Positions 18,330 to 26,700 are shown, counted from the first letter of the stretch. The stretch: DNA of 64,000 nucleotides from Halomonas sp. Y3 (GCF_024137965.1 NZ_CP099975.1:496001-560000); one strand, 5' to 3'. Notes: generated from the sequence alone by a model not told the origin. Translations and numbers: made by a program.

Positions 18330-18785
18330 CTACTTCTTGCGCGCCTCGATGATGCGGTCAAGGATGTCGAGCAACCCTTCTCGCTCCGCATCGCTCATGA
18401 AGGTCGTGAACTCCTGCTCCCCGGCCACAACCTTCTGATTGAGACGTTCGGTGAATGTCCTGCCCTTCTCGGTCAGGTAGAGGGCGTAGGAGCGACGGTC
18501 GTTCTTGGACTTGCGTCGCTCCACGACTTCCATGCCTTCCAGCTTGTCGATCGCCGCTACCATGGCGGAGCGGTCTACGTCCAGCGCCACCGATACCGCT
18601 GTCTGAGTCAGGCCCGGATTGTGGTAGATGATCGCTAGAATGCTGAAAAGCCCCGGTGTGATGCCTTCTCTGGCACAAGCCTCGAAAAAGACATCGAAGT
18701 AGACCATCTGGGCGCGTCTCAGCTTGTAGCCGAGCCGGGATTGCAGCATCGAGTAGTCAATGCCGTTGTCTTCAGCGCTGTTCAT
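18330..18785 (-). CDS. MarR-family regulator, CouR/BadR-like
   Basis: A 151-residue winged-helix repressor: LGYKLRRAQMVYFDVFFEA near residue 16, recognition region LTQTAVSVALDVDRSAMVAA, and DRRSYALYLTEKG wing. The LGYxLRRAQ start is typical of MarR proteins that answer to aryl-CoA thioesters, such as CouR (p-coumaroyl-CoA) and FerC (feruloyl-CoA). ATG 18785 was chosen because longer reading would run through the operator. It is divergent from the thioesterase gene; the palindrome between them recurs at three other promoters here, so this is the likely master repressor of the hydroxycinnamate genes. Confidence 0.82.
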   Translation of the reverse strand: MNSAEDNGIDYSMLQSRLGYKLRRAQMVYFDVFFEACAREGITPGLFSILAIIYHNPGLTQTAVSVALDVDRSAMVAAIDKLEGMEVVERRKSKNDRRSYALYLTEKGRTFTERLNQKVVAGEQEFTTFMSDAEREGLLDILDRIIEARKK

Positions 18786-18823
18786 ATGCCTGCTCTGGAT
18801 TCGCGGTGAGGTTGAAGTGGCTT

Positions 18824-18842
18824 CTGTTGTATAATTAAACAG
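18824..18842. promoter_or_regulatory. MarR-type operator, copy 1 (MarR / thioesterase)
   Basis: CTGTTGTATAATTAAACAG, arms CTGTT and AACAG. It encloses a TATAAT box at 18830-18835 on the plus strand. The shared core TGTTK-N7-AAACA is also found at 20005, 23109 and 59821. It lies between the MarR gene and the thioesterase gene, so it could repress both. Confidence 0.7.
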
Positions 18843-18950
18843 TTTGGTATGTTCTGGATATGCTACCAAGAGGCGGTTGCTCAGGATAGGGGAGGCGCCC
18901 ATGGCGTGACCTCGGCACCCGGGCTCTGGCGAAGAATCTGTGAGGACATC

Positions 18951-19364
18951 ATGCTGACTCATCATCATACGAGAGAGATCGAGTGGGGCGACTGCGACCC
19001 GGCGGGAATCGTTTTTCACCCGCGCTATCTGGCCTACTTCGATCACTGTACCAACCTGCTTTTCACCCAGGCCGGCTTTGAGCCGACCAGGCTGCAGGCA
19101 CGCTTCGATGTCATCGGTTACCCGGTAGTGGATCTACGCACGCGATTCCTTGAGCCCTGTCGCTACGGTGATGAGGTGTGCATCGAGACGCGGGTGGCCG
19201 AGTTCCGGAATAGCAGCTTCACGGTCCAGCACGTGCTAAAGCGCGGCGACACCGTGGCTGTCGAGGCCGAAGTGATCCGTGTTCTGGTAGGACGGCAAGC
19301 GGAGAATTCCCTGGGCATGCAGGGCAGACCGGTCCCGGAGGAGGTAAGAGTGGCCATGAGCTAG
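18951..19364 (+). CDS. 4-hydroxybenzoyl-CoA thioesterase family protein
   Basis: A 137-residue hotdog-fold thioesterase. GDCDPAGIVFHPRYLAYFD (residues 13-31) closely copies the active-site segment of the Pseudomonas CBS3 4-hydroxybenzoyl-CoA thioesterase; Asp16 corresponds to its catalytic Asp17. It would release 4-hydroxybenzoate or a related acid from the aroyl-CoA left after side-chain beta-oxidation. This fits the CoA ligase operon at 51-60 kb, which carries the same operator. TGAGGACATC before the ATG supplies the ribosome site. Confidence 0.85.
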   Translation: MLTHHHTREIEWGDCDPAGIVFHPRYLAYFDHCTNLLFTQAGFEPTRLQARFDVIGYPVVDLRTRFLEPCRYGDEVCIETRVAEFRNSSFTVQHVLKRGDTVAVEAEVIRVLVGRQAENSLGMQGRPVPEEVRVAMS

Positions 19365-19540
19365 AGCCAAGTCCTTGCTGCGTCGTTGTCGCCTTTGCAG
19401 ACGCTCGTGTCATCAGGAGGCGGTGGCCGGTGGCAGCGAGAGACGAGTTCCCGCGATGGTTGGCAGTGGCTTTGTGCCTCATGGGCGTTGAGCTTGTCGA
19501 CAATGGGGCATGCGGTTGTCGGTGGGAAAGAGGCAGGGGA

Positions 19541-19570
19541 TTGGACTAAAGTCTAGGTCTCGGGTATTCT
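19541..19570 (+). promoter_or_regulatory. Candidate promoter with ACTAAMGTC element, copy 1
   Basis: TTGGAC (19541-19546) and TATTCT (19565-19570) form a -35/-10 pair with 18 bases between them. The spacer is filled by GACTAAAGTCTAGGTCT (19544-19560), a sequence nearly repeated at 28162 and 42790 in front of other operons. It lies 37 bases ahead of the small ORF at 19607. Confidence 0.45.
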
Positions 19571-19606
19571 ATTAGCACTCTTATGGAATAGTCGGGGTCC
19601 AATACC

Positions 19607-19765
19607 ATGACCGTCGAGGCTTCGTCCCAGCACTCGCCAGCTAGCACCACCAGGTGTTCTTTCATCAAGCTCGCAGGCCGGGCCTGCTATGGGTTGCTCG
19701 AGCGGATGACAGAGAAATCATACCGTCGTCACGAGGCCTATCTCCGGGCCCTCTACGGCTACTGA
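19607..19765 (+). CDS. Small ORF, 52 aa, unknown function
   Basis: I do not recognise it. It codes for a basic peptide that ends in helices (LAGRACYGLLERMTEKSYRR then HEAYLRALYGY) and uses mostly G or C at third positions, as real genes here do. A plausible promoter stands just upstream and a 23-bp perfect hairpin 30 bases downstream, which together make a compact self-contained unit in a gap of 685 bases. The ribosome site is poor (CGGGG at 19592-19596). It might instead be the leader of an untranslated RNA. Confidence 0.45.
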   Translation: MTVEASSQHSPASTTRCSFIKLAGRACYGLLERMTEKSYRRHEAYLRALYGY

Positions 19766-19794
19766 ATGACGACGGGGAGGAGATTCCTCGTTTG

Positions 19795-19843
19795 CCATAC
19801 GAGAAGAGCCAGCGCAGCTACTGCGCTGGCTCTTCTCGTATGG
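19795..19843 (+). terminator. Very long perfect hairpin
   Basis: Arms 19795-19817 and 19821-19843 are perfectly complementary over 23 bp with a CTA loop. No T run follows. It is 29 bases after the small ORF stop. A stem this long and exact is unusual for a plain terminator and may be a protein or RNase site. The remaining bases up to 20004 hold no gene that I can support. Confidence 0.55.
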
Positions 19844-20004
19844 GGGCAAGGGTGGCCCAGTCGATGGGCCTAGGCATCGTGCGCGCTTCTTTGGGACCCA
19901 GGGTCTTCCCCTCGCTGGAAGCGGTGGCCTTCATACCAAAGTTGGGTATCGGACAGGGATGTGGGCTGGACTATAATCTGTCTTGAAATAGGTTGTTGAT
20001 CCTA

Positions 20005-20023
20005 TTGTTTACAAAATAAACAA
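20005..20023. promoter_or_regulatory. MarR-type operator, copy 2 (TRAP operon)
   Basis: TTGTTTACAAAATAAACAA, a perfect 7-bp inverted repeat with 5 central bases. It fits the TGTTK-N7-AAACA core of the site at 18824. It ends 26 bases before the TRAP binding-protein start and just before a TATAAC (20025-20030) that could be the -10 box. Confidence 0.7.
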
Positions 20024-20049
20024 ATATAACTTAGCCGACAAGGTGACCC

Positions 20050-21183
20050 ATGATGCACCGCCCTCTGTTCAAGACTCTAGCTATTGCCGCCACCGTGGGC
20101 AGCCTGGCGCTTGCCAGCCATGCCCAGGCCAGAGATCTGCGCCTGGCGCCCGGTGTGCCGCCTGCCCATCCGGCTCATACGCCGCTCTATACCGATTTCG
20201 TGGATCTGCTTCAGAGTGAGTCCGAAGGCCGCTTGGGTGGACGGATTCTGGGCACAGAAGTGGCGTCGCTCGGCAACATGCGTAATGCCATACGTAGCGG
20301 CCTGGTAGAGGCCGGCCTGCTGCTGCCCGCCTATTTCCCCGCCGACCTGCCGGAGATCAATCTGGTGGGCGATATGGCGCTGCTGGGTACCAACTCCTAC
20401 GCCATGGCCGGGGCCATGACCGAGTACATCGCTACCTGTGAGGCCTGCCAGGAAGAGCTCAAGCGCCTCGGCATCGTCTATACCAGCTCTCACTCCACCG
20501 ACACTTACCAGATCCTGACGACAACCCCGGTGGAGACGGCCGAGGATCTTCGTGGTCTGCGGCTGCGCGTCGGTGGTCCCCAGTATTCGCGCTGGGCGGA
20601 GGCGATGGGCGCCACGCCGGCCTCCATCCCGGTGGGTGAGACATTCGAGTCGCTCTCCCAGGGGGTCATCGATGGCACTGTGGCCTCCATCGCCGACATC
20701 ATCTCCTTCCGCCTGGAGGATGTGATCAGCCATGTCACCATGCATGACCTGGGGACCTTCCACAGCACGATCTCCCATGCCGTCGGACAGAGCGCCTGGC
20801 AGGCACTCTCTCCCGAGGATCGCGAGGCGCTGGCGATAGCCTCTACCAAGGCGAGTGCCCTGGCCATTCAGCGCTGGGCCTACGAGATGATCGATGAGTC
20901 CAAGGCGCTGGCGGAAGAGCACGGCATCGAGATCATCGAGCCCAGCGCCGACCTGCTCGCCACGAGTCAGGCGTTTGCTGAAGAGGACATCGAGAGAGCC
21001 GCCGAGCTGGCGGAGCGGCGCCACGGAGTGAGCGATGCCCGTAACAAGCTCGATCGTTTCATCGGGCTGGTCGACAAGTGGAATGCCATCGTCGAGGAGG
21101 TTGGCGAGGACCCCGAAGCGGTTGCTGACGCCATCAGGCGTGAAGTGTGGGACAGCGTTGACTTCGCGACCTACGGAACCTGA
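20050..21183 (+). CDS. TRAP transporter substrate-binding protein, DctP type
   Basis: A 377-residue periplasmic binding protein with a signal peptide (LFKTLAIAATVGSLALASHA). The DctP pattern is clear: DLRGLRLRVGGPQYSRWAEA near residue 172, with the conserved arginine that grips a carboxylate, then TPASIPVGETFESLSQGVID. Its place beside aroyl-CoA genes and its shared operator suggest uptake of an aromatic acid such as a hydroxycinnamate. Two ATGs lie in tandem (20050, 20053); the first is given. Confidence 0.88.
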   Translation: MMHRPLFKTLAIAATVGSLALASHAQARDLRLAPGVPPAHPAHTPLYTDFVDLLQSESEGRLGGRILGTEVASLGNMRNAIRSGLVEAGLLLPAYFPADLPEINLVGDMALLGTNSYAMAGAMTEYIATCEACQEELKRLGIVYTSSHSTDTYQILTTTPVETAEDLRGLRLRVGGPQYSRWAEAMGATPASIPVGETFESLSQGVIDGTVASIADIISFRLEDVISHVTMHDLGTFHSTISHAVGQSAWQALSPEDREALAIASTKASALAIQRWAYEMIDESKALAEEHGIEIIEPSADLLATSQAFAEEDIERAAELAERRHGVSDARNKLDRFIGLVDKWNAIVEEVGEDPEAVADAIRREVWDSVDFATYGT

Positions 21184-21192
21184 TGTCCATCA

Positions 21193-21221
21193 GCTCGAGG
21201 GCCGTGAACCGGCCCTCGAGC
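21193..21221 (+). other. Intercistronic hairpin between TRAP P and Q genes
   Basis: GCTCGAGGGCC (21193-21203) pairs perfectly with GGCCCTCGAGC (21211-21221). It lies 9 bases after the binding-protein stop and before AGGAGG of the next gene. Such stems usually protect the upstream mRNA so that more binding protein than permease is made. The other two TRAP operons in the window have one in the same place. Confidence 0.6.
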
Positions 21222-21245
21222 CTTTGCTGATGCAGGAGGTCCACG

Positions 21246-21764
21246 ATGGCCTTTCTTTACCGTCTTACCAATCAGGCTGCCGTAGGCCTGGCGATGCTGG
21301 GAACTCTGGGCATTCTGCTGATGGTGTCGCATGTCACGCTTGATGTCCTGCTGCGCGCTACCTTCTCGATTTCCATCCCGGCGACTGTCGAACTGGTAAC
21401 TCGCTACTACTTGATTACCCTGGCCTTGCTGCCACTTGGCTGGGTGGAGTGGCGCAAGGGCATGATCACGGTGGAGGCCCTGGAAGGCATGATGAGCCGG
21501 CGTCTCATCGTTATCTCCGACGTGCTGGTGTCGGTGGTATCGGCGGTGATCTATGGCGTGCTGACCCTGGCTACCTGGGACAAGGCGATGGAGCAGTACG
21601 CTATCGGCTCCTACGTCATGTCGCTCAACTTTCCCATGCCGGTCTGGCCAACCTACTTCGCACTGCCCGCGGCCTTTGCGCTGGCAGCAGTGGTCTGCGT
21701 CGTGCGTATCCCGGTCCTGGCCAAGGGGGGAGAGCTCCCCTCCAGCATGCAAGATGAAGGGTAA
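21246..21764 (+). CDS. TRAP transporter small permease, DctQ type
   Basis: A 172-residue inner-membrane protein with four hydrophobic segments (about 12-35, 50-70, 88-110 and 132-155) and the DctQ-like SIPATVELVTRYYLITLALLP and WVEWRKGMITVE segments. It partners the large permease that starts 5 bases after its stop. AGGAGGT at 21234-21240 is an optimal ribosome site. Confidence 0.88.
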   Translation: MAFLYRLTNQAAVGLAMLGTLGILLMVSHVTLDVLLRATFSISIPATVELVTRYYLITLALLPLGWVEWRKGMITVEALEGMMSRRLIVISDVLVSVVSAVIYGVLTLATWDKAMEQYAIGSYVMSLNFPMPVWPTYFALPAAFALAAVVCVVRIPVLAKGGELPSSMQDEG

Positions 21765-21769
21765 CCTCC

Positions 21770-23068
21770 ATGTCTGTTGAAGTTGGTTTCTACGGTCTTG
21801 CCATCTTGATGGTACTTCTGGTGCTGCGGGTGCCGGTTGCGCTCTCGCTAATCATTGTCTCCCTCGGTGGCATGACGGTGATGTTTGGCTGGAGCACTGC
21901 CATAGGGATGCTCTCCTCGACGCCCTATGAGTTCATTGCCAAGTGGACGCTGAGTGCGGTGCCCATGTTCTTGCTGATGGGGTTTGTCTGTTACCACACC
22001 GGGCTCACCAACGGGCTCTTCAATGCCGCCAAGGTAGTGTTTCGCTGGCTGCCTGGCGGAGTGGCGATCTCCAGTATCGTGGCCAGCTCGGGTTTCGCCG
22101 CCGTGAGTGGCTCGAGCGTGGCCTGCTCGGCGGCCATGGGGCGTATCGCCATTCCCGAGATGGTCCGCGGTGGTTACAAGCCAAGCTTTGCCTGCGGCAC
22201 CATCGCTGCCGGGGGGACCATCGGCGCTCTTATCCCGCCCAGCATTCTGATGATCGTGTATGGCGTCTTTGCCCAGGTCTCGATTACCCAGGTGTTCCTG
22301 GGGGGCATCACCATCGGCCTGCTGACTGCCCTGAGCTATAGCCTGGTCATTCTGACGGTCAGCTGGCTGCGCCCCGATATCGTGCCTCGTGAGGCAATCG
22401 GTGCCCGGGATGTGTCTGCTCGTCAGGCGCTGCTCGACATCTGGCCGGTGCTGGTGCTGGGGGTGCTGGTGTTCGGCGGTCTCTTTTCCGGGTTCTTTAC
22501 CGCCACCGAAGCGGGTGCGGTTGGCGCGGCCGGTGCCATTCTGATTGGCCTTGCGCTGAGGCGCCTGAGCGCCAAGACGATGAAGACCGCGCTGCTCGAG
22601 ACGCTGTCTACTACCTCGGCGCTGTTGATCATCGGCGTGGGTGCCAGCATGTTCACTCTCTTTCTGAGCCTGAGTGGGCTGGCCGGCTATATCACCGGCG
22701 CCGTTACCGGCTGGGACCCCACCTATTTGCAGCTGATGCTGGTGGTCGTGGTGATCTACCTGTTTCTCGGCCTCTTCATGGAGCCCTTCGGCGCCATGCT
22801 GGTCACCCTGCCAGTGCTGCTGCCGATCTTCGAGCTCTACGATGTCAGTCTGATCTGGTTCGGCGTGCTGCTGGTGAAATTGCTGGAGATTGGCATGATC
22901 ACGCCTCCGGTAGGCATGAACATCTTCGTGATCAAGGGCGTCGCGGGTCAGTACGCCTCGCTGATGGATATCTTCCGGGGCGTGTCGACCTTCCTGGTGG
23001 CCGACATCCTGGTGGTCGCGCTGGTGATCTTCTATCCGCAGATTGTGCTGCTGCTGACCAGCGGGTAA
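21770..23068 (+). CDS. TRAP transporter large permease, DctM type
   Basis: A 432-residue protein with about 12 hydrophobic segments, the ion-coupled channel of the TRAP system. Recognisable DctM motifs are SVACSAAMGRIAIPEMVRGG near residue 116 and AAGGTIGALIPPSILMIVYG near residue 145. With the binding protein and DctQ subunit it forms a sodium- or proton-driven importer. It ends the three-gene operon; a separate operator precedes the CoA-transferase gene that follows. Confidence 0.9.
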   Translation: MSVEVGFYGLAILMVLLVLRVPVALSLIIVSLGGMTVMFGWSTAIGMLSSTPYEFIAKWTLSAVPMFLLMGFVCYHTGLTNGLFNAAKVVFRWLPGGVAISSIVASSGFAAVSGSSVACSAAMGRIAIPEMVRGGYKPSFACGTIAAGGTIGALIPPSILMIVYGVFAQVSITQVFLGGITIGLLTALSYSLVILTVSWLRPDIVPREAIGARDVSARQALLDIWPVLVLGVLVFGGLFSGFFTATEAGAVGAAGAILIGLALRRLSAKTMKTALLETLSTTSALLIIGVGASMFTLFLSLSGLAGYITGAVTGWDPTYLQLMLVVVVIYLFLGLFMEPFGAMLVTLPVLLPIFELYDVSLIWFGVLLVKLLEIGMITPPVGMNIFVIKGVAGQYASLMDIFRGVSTFLVADILVVALVIFYPQIVLLLTSG

Positions 23069-23108
23069 CGGGGCATGTCTCGTCGAAGGCGGCGGTTTTC
23101 GCATAAAA

Positions 23109-23127
23109 ATGTTTGTTGATTAAACAA
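23109..23127. promoter_or_regulatory. MarR-type operator, copy 3 (CoA-transferase)
   Basis: ATGTTTGTTGATTAAACAA with core TGTTT-N7-AAACA, as at 20005. An ATG at 23127 overlaps it, which argues that translation really begins further on, at GTG 23172. It lies in the 103-base gap between the TRAP permease and the CoA-transferase. Confidence 0.65.
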
Positions 23128-23171
23128 TGTATTTCCCTGATGTTGAACGCTTTCGCAAGAGGGCCACACGA

Positions 23172-24731
23172 GTGAACAAGATCATCGACAGCACTACCGC
23201 GGCGGGCCTGATCCAGGATGGCGACACCGTCATCTGGACCACCGCCGGCCTGTGCGGCTTCGCCGAGGCCGTAGCCACGGCGCTGGAGGCCCGCTTCCTG
23301 GAAACCGGGGCACCCCGCCACCTGACCGTGGCACACAGCTGTGGCTGTGGGGACGGCAAGACGCGTGGCATGAACCACCTGGGCCATGCCGGTCTGGTCG
23401 ACCGGCTTATCAGCGGTCACACCGGTCAGGCGCCGCGCATGGGTGAGCTGATCCGCGAGAACCGAATCGAAGGCTACCTGCTGCCTCAGGGGGTGCTGGC
23501 GCACCTGTGGCGGCATATCGCCGGCAAGAAGCCCGGAGTGCTGAGCAAGGTGGGTCTGGGCACCTTCGTCGATCCGCGTCTCGAGGGCGGCAAGGCCAAC
23601 GAAGCCGCCGAGGAGGACCTGGTCAAGCTGGTCGAGCTCGAGGGCGAGGAGTGGCTACTGTACCGCACCTTCCCGGTAAACGTGGCGGTGATCCGGGCCA
23701 CGACCGCCGATGAGCGCGGAAACCTGAGCATGGAACGCGAGGCGATCTTCCTCGAACAGCTCTCCATGGCCCAGGCGGCGAAGAACAGCGGTGGCATTGT
23801 CATCGCCCAGGTGGAGTACCTGGCCCAGCAGGGCACTTTGCACCCCCAGCGGGTCAAGGTGCCGGGCGACCTGGTGGACTATGTGGTGGTGGCCGAGCCC
23901 GAGCACCATATGCAGACCATGTCCACGGGTTACAACCCGGCGCTCTCCGGTGACATCAAGGTGCCGCTGGGCGGTATCAAGCCGATGGCTCTGGACCCGC
24001 GCAAGGTAATCGCCCGCCGAGCCGCCATGGAGCTGGTGCCGGGCGGGGTGGTCAACCTCGGCATCGGCATGCCCGAAGGGGTCTCCAGCGTGGCGGCGGA
24101 GGAGGGCGTTAGCGACCTCATGACCCTGACCACGGAGCTGGGCACCTACGGCGGTGTACCCGCCAGCGGTGGCGACTTCGCTACCTCCTACAACGCCGAG
24201 GCGATCATCGACCACGGTTATCAGTTCGATTTCTACGACGGTGGCGGCCTAGACGTCTGCTTCCTGGGTCTGGCCCAGACCGATCACGAGGGCAACCTCA
24301 ATGTCAGCAAGTTCGGCGACAAGGTCGTTGGGCCAGGCGGATTCATCAATATCAGCCAGAACGCCCGCAAGGTGGTGTTCTGCGGCACCTTTACCAATGG
24401 TGGAGAGGTGGTCGTCGAGGACGATGGGATCCGGATCCAGCAGGAGGGGCATCGCCGCAAGTTCGTGCAGCGAGTCGATCAAATCACCTTCAGTGGCCGC
24501 TACGCCCAGGAGGTCGGCAAGCCGGTGCTCTTCGTCACCGAGCGCTGTGTCTTCGAGCTGATCGACGGTGAAGTCACGCTCACCGAGGTGGCCCCGGGTA
24601 TCGACATCGAGCATGACATTCTGGCGGCCATGGACTTCGTACCGCGCATCTCCAGTGAGCTTCGCGAGATGCCGGCCGAGCTCTTCCAGCCCCAATGGGG
24701 CGGCCTGCGCAAGCATCTGACACGCGATTGA
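23172..24731 (+). CDS. Acyl-CoA:acetate / propionate-type CoA-transferase
   Basis: A 519-residue single-chain family I CoA-transferase of the propionate CoA-transferase/YdiF group, both halves fused. The second half carries GIGMPEGVSSVAAEEG near residue 298 and the likely catalytic Glu322 in LTTELGTYGGVP, matching YdiF and Pct in place. It moves CoA between short or aromatic acids and acetyl-CoA. GTG 23172 is preferred over ATG 23127 because VNKIIDSTTAAGLIQDGD matches the usual family start and the operator occupies the upstream ATG; AAGAGGG lies at 23156-23162. The substrate pair is unknown; recycling CoA among hydroxycinnamates is plausible. Confidence 0.8.
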   Translation: MNKIIDSTTAAGLIQDGDTVIWTTAGLCGFAEAVATALEARFLETGAPRHLTVAHSCGCGDGKTRGMNHLGHAGLVDRLISGHTGQAPRMGELIRENRIEGYLLPQGVLAHLWRHIAGKKPGVLSKVGLGTFVDPRLEGGKANEAAEEDLVKLVELEGEEWLLYRTFPVNVAVIRATTADERGNLSMEREAIFLEQLSMAQAAKNSGGIVIAQVEYLAQQGTLHPQRVKVPGDLVDYVVVAEPEHHMQTMSTGYNPALSGDIKVPLGGIKPMALDPRKVIARRAAMELVPGGVVNLGIGMPEGVSSVAAEEGVSDLMTLTTELGTYGGVPASGGDFATSYNAEAIIDHGYQFDFYDGGGLDVCFLGLAQTDHEGNLNVSKFGDKVVGPGGFINISQNARKVVFCGTFTNGGEVVVEDDGIRIQQEGHRRKFVQRVDQITFSGRYAQEVGKPVLFVTERCVFELIDGEVTLTEVAPGIDIEHDILAAMDFVPRISSELREMPAELFQPQWGGLRKHLTRD

Positions 24732-24743
24732 GTATCAGGGTTG

Positions 24744-24782
24744 GGGTCGCCTCTCGAGTCAGCGGGAGGGGCCCCTTTTTTA
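24744..24782 (+). terminator. Terminator-like hairpin between CoA-transferase and thiolase
   Basis: GGGG (24744-24747) and CCTCTC (24751-24756) pair with GGGAGG (24765-24770) and CCCC (24773-24776), followed by six T. It is a good intrinsic terminator, yet the thiolase starts 22 bases later in the same direction, so readthrough or another promoter must supply the thiolase. Confidence 0.7.
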
Positions 24783-24803
24783 CCCCTCAAGGAGATCTTA
24801 CAC

Positions 24804-25994
24804 ATGTTCAAGAATGCCTATATCCCCTACGGCGGCTACTATTCCAGCCCATTCTGCAAATGGCAGGGCAGCCTGGCAAATATCAACGCCATTGAGCTGG
24901 GTGCCGCTACCAGCAAGCGCTGGTTGGCCAGTCGCGATATTGACCCCGAGATCATCGATTACCTCTACCTGGGAGTCTCGGTGGGGCAGAAGTCGATCTT
25001 CTACGGGGCGCCCTGGGCGGCGGCCATGATGGGGGCCGGTCATGCGCCGGGTCAGAATGTCACCCAGGCCTGCGCCACCGCGACCACCGCAATATTCAAT
25101 GCTGCCCTGGCGGTAGAGAGTGGCAGTTTCGACACCACCTACTGCCTGCTCGCCGATCGCACTTCCAACGGCCCCCATACCATCTGGCCCAATCCCAATG
25201 GGCCGGGCGGCGAAGTGATCGCCGAAAACTGGAACATGGACAACATCGCGGCGGATCCGGCGACCGGAAAGGATATGCTGACCACCGCCGAGAATGTGGC
25301 CCGCGAGCACGGTTTCAGCAGGGAGCAGGCCGATGAGCTGACCCTGAGGCGCTACCAGCAGTACGCCGAGGCGCTGGCCGAGGATCGCGCCTTTCAGAAA
25401 CGCTATATGTTTCCCCTGGAGGTGCCAGTCTCTCGTAGGGAGACTCGACGGGTGGAGGCCGATGAGGGGGTCACGGAGACCACGGCGGAGGGGCTTGCCA
25501 AGCTGCGTACGGTCCAGCCGGAGGGTATCCATACCTTCGGTTCACAGACCCATCCGGCCGATGGCAATGCCGGCCTTATCGTGACCACCCGTGAAAGGGC
25601 CGCCGAGCTCAGCACCGATCCTCGACTGGCCGTTCAGGTGGTGGCCTATGGTCACGCCCGTGCCAAACCGGCCCATATGCCCATGGCCCCGGCCAGCGCA
25701 GCGCAGCGCGCCCTGGACCAGGCCGGCCTGACCATCGGCCAGATGAAGTCGATCAAGAATCACTCGCCCTTCATCGTCAACGATCTGCACCTGGCCAGGG
25801 CGCTGGAAATCGAAGCCGGTACCTTCAACAACTACGGCACCTCCCTGGTGTTCGGTCACCCCCAGGGACCCACCCTGGCGCGTCTGCTGATCGAGGCCAT
25901 CGAGGAGACCGCCCTCAAGGGGGGGGGCTATGCGCTGGTGACCGGCTGTGCTGCAGGGGATTCCGCCGCAGCGCTGATCGTCAAGGTGGGGTGA
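24804..25994 (+). CDS. Thiolase family protein (acetyl-CoA C-acyltransferase)
   Basis: A 396-residue thiolase. The nucleophilic cysteine is in VTQACATATTAIF near residue 92, the conserved histidine in VFGHPQGPTLARL and the second cysteine in VTGCAAGDSAAA. The opening MFKNAYIPYGGYYSSPFCKW departs from degradative FadA/PcaF enzymes, indicating a special substrate. It probably does the last cleavage of aromatic side-chain beta-oxidation (3-oxo-arylpropanoyl-CoA to aroyl-CoA plus acetyl-CoA), since the CoA ligase operon at 51-60 kb has no thiolase. AAGGAG at 24789-24794 sets the start. Confidence 0.82.
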   Translation: MFKNAYIPYGGYYSSPFCKWQGSLANINAIELGAATSKRWLASRDIDPEIIDYLYLGVSVGQKSIFYGAPWAAAMMGAGHAPGQNVTQACATATTAIFNAALAVESGSFDTTYCLLADRTSNGPHTIWPNPNGPGGEVIAENWNMDNIAADPATGKDMLTTAENVAREHGFSREQADELTLRRYQQYAEALAEDRAFQKRYMFPLEVPVSRRETRRVEADEGVTETTAEGLAKLRTVQPEGIHTFGSQTHPADGNAGLIVTTRERAAELSTDPRLAVQVVAYGHARAKPAHMPMAPASAAQRALDQAGLTIGQMKSIKNHSPFIVNDLHLARALEIEAGTFNNYGTSLVFGHPQGPTLARLLIEAIEETALKGGGYALVTGCAAGDSAAALIVKVG

Positions 25995-26009
25995 TCGATC
26001 AGAGTGCTC

Positions 26010-26043
26010 CAGGCCGGAGAGTAGCAATCTCTACCCCGGCCTG
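26010..26043. terminator. Convergent terminator hairpin
   Basis: CAGGCCGG (26010-26017) pairs with CCGGCCTG (26036-26043), with an inner GTAG/CTAC. It lies between the thiolase and the MarR gene that read toward each other and overlaps the MarR stop. It can serve both strands. Confidence 0.55.
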
Positions 26044-26504
26044 TGGCTGTCCTGAGCTCGGCGATAGACACGCTGAAGGGTGTCCCGGAAGATCTGGAGG
26101 GTGTCGGCATCAAGCTCTCCAAAGATCTCGTGCTCGATATCGGCGATCACATGCTTGCATGTCTCCTGCAGGCGTTTGCCTTTGGCAGTAAGGCTAATGG
26201 CCAGCAGGCGTCGGTTCTCGGTGTTGGGCTCCCTCAGTATCAACCCACGCTTGTCCAGCTGCGTCAGGATGGGGCCCATGGTCTGGGGCGTCACGAAGAA
26301 GTGTCGTGACAGCTCCGCCGAGGAGAGGCCGCTGTAACGCCTGATGACCGAGAGAACGGTGTACTGCAGGGAGGTCAGGCCATGCTCCTTGAGAGCCGGG
26401 TCGATCCAGGAGTTACGGATGATGTTGGTAGTCTGGGCCAGCAGGTACGTAGTGCTTCGGCTCTGGCTTTGGCTCTGTTTCAGCTTGACGGCAGCATTAT
26501 CCAT
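26031..26504 (-). CDS. MarR-family regulator 2
   Basis: A 157-residue winged-helix protein: NIIRNSWIDPALKEHGLTSL near residue 27, recognition region LSSAELSRHFFVTPQTMGPI and wing ENRRLLAISLTAKGKRL. The N-terminal leader is rich in Ser and Gln (KLKQSQSQSRS). It heads the island at 26-49 kb. An A/T-rich double palindrome lies 61 bases upstream, and relatives of it precede the TAXI-TRAP operon and the porin, so this protein is the best candidate for their regulator. Its ligand is unknown. Confidence 0.82.
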   Translation of the reverse strand: MDNAAVKLKQSQSQSRSTTYLLAQTTNIIRNSWIDPALKEHGLTSLQYTVLSVIRRYSGLSSAELSRHFFVTPQTMGPILTQLDKRGLILREPNTENRRLLAISLTAKGKRLQETCKHVIADIEHEIFGELDADTLQIFRDTLQRVYRRAQDSHRPG

Positions 26505-26564
26505 GGGGTGTATCCCTTGCTTTCGATTGACAGGCGATGCGCTGGCGCGAGAGGTCCTGTTGGG

Positions 26565-26594
26565 ATCCTATCATATAAGGATGGCATATAAGCC
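26565..26594. promoter_or_regulatory. Double palindrome upstream of MarR 2
   Basis: ATCCT-ATCATATA-AGGAT (26565-26582) is followed directly by GGCATATAAGCC (26583-26594). Both resemble the palindrome AGCCTTATATAAGGCT at 49643. The position suggests autoregulation of the MarR gene. Confidence 0.5.
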
Positions 26595-26672
26595 GGGGTG
26601 ATGATCAAGAATGGTAGCCTGTCAGGATAGCGTAACCGCTATGCCTGGCACTTGCCGTAAGGCTGGCCAGAG

Positions 26673-26692
26673 GGGGAGGGCGTGCCCTCCCC
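26673..26692 (-). terminator. Hairpin after the amidohydrolase gene
   Basis: GGGGAGGGC (26673-26681) pairs with GCCCTCCCC (26684-26692), 8 bases past the stop of the minus-strand gene. No T run follows on the minus strand. Confidence 0.5.
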
Positions 26693-26700
26693 GGGGTTGA

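Noticed and set aside
19654-19986. 110-codon frame in the gap before the TRAP operon
   Set aside because: It runs straight through the perfect 23-bp hairpin and has no domain or ribosome site. The overlapping 52-codon frame at 19607 is the better candidate.
23127-23171. ATG 23127 as start of the CoA-transferase
   Set aside because: It overlaps the MarR-type operator and would add 15 residues not found at the usual family start; GTG 23172 is preferred.
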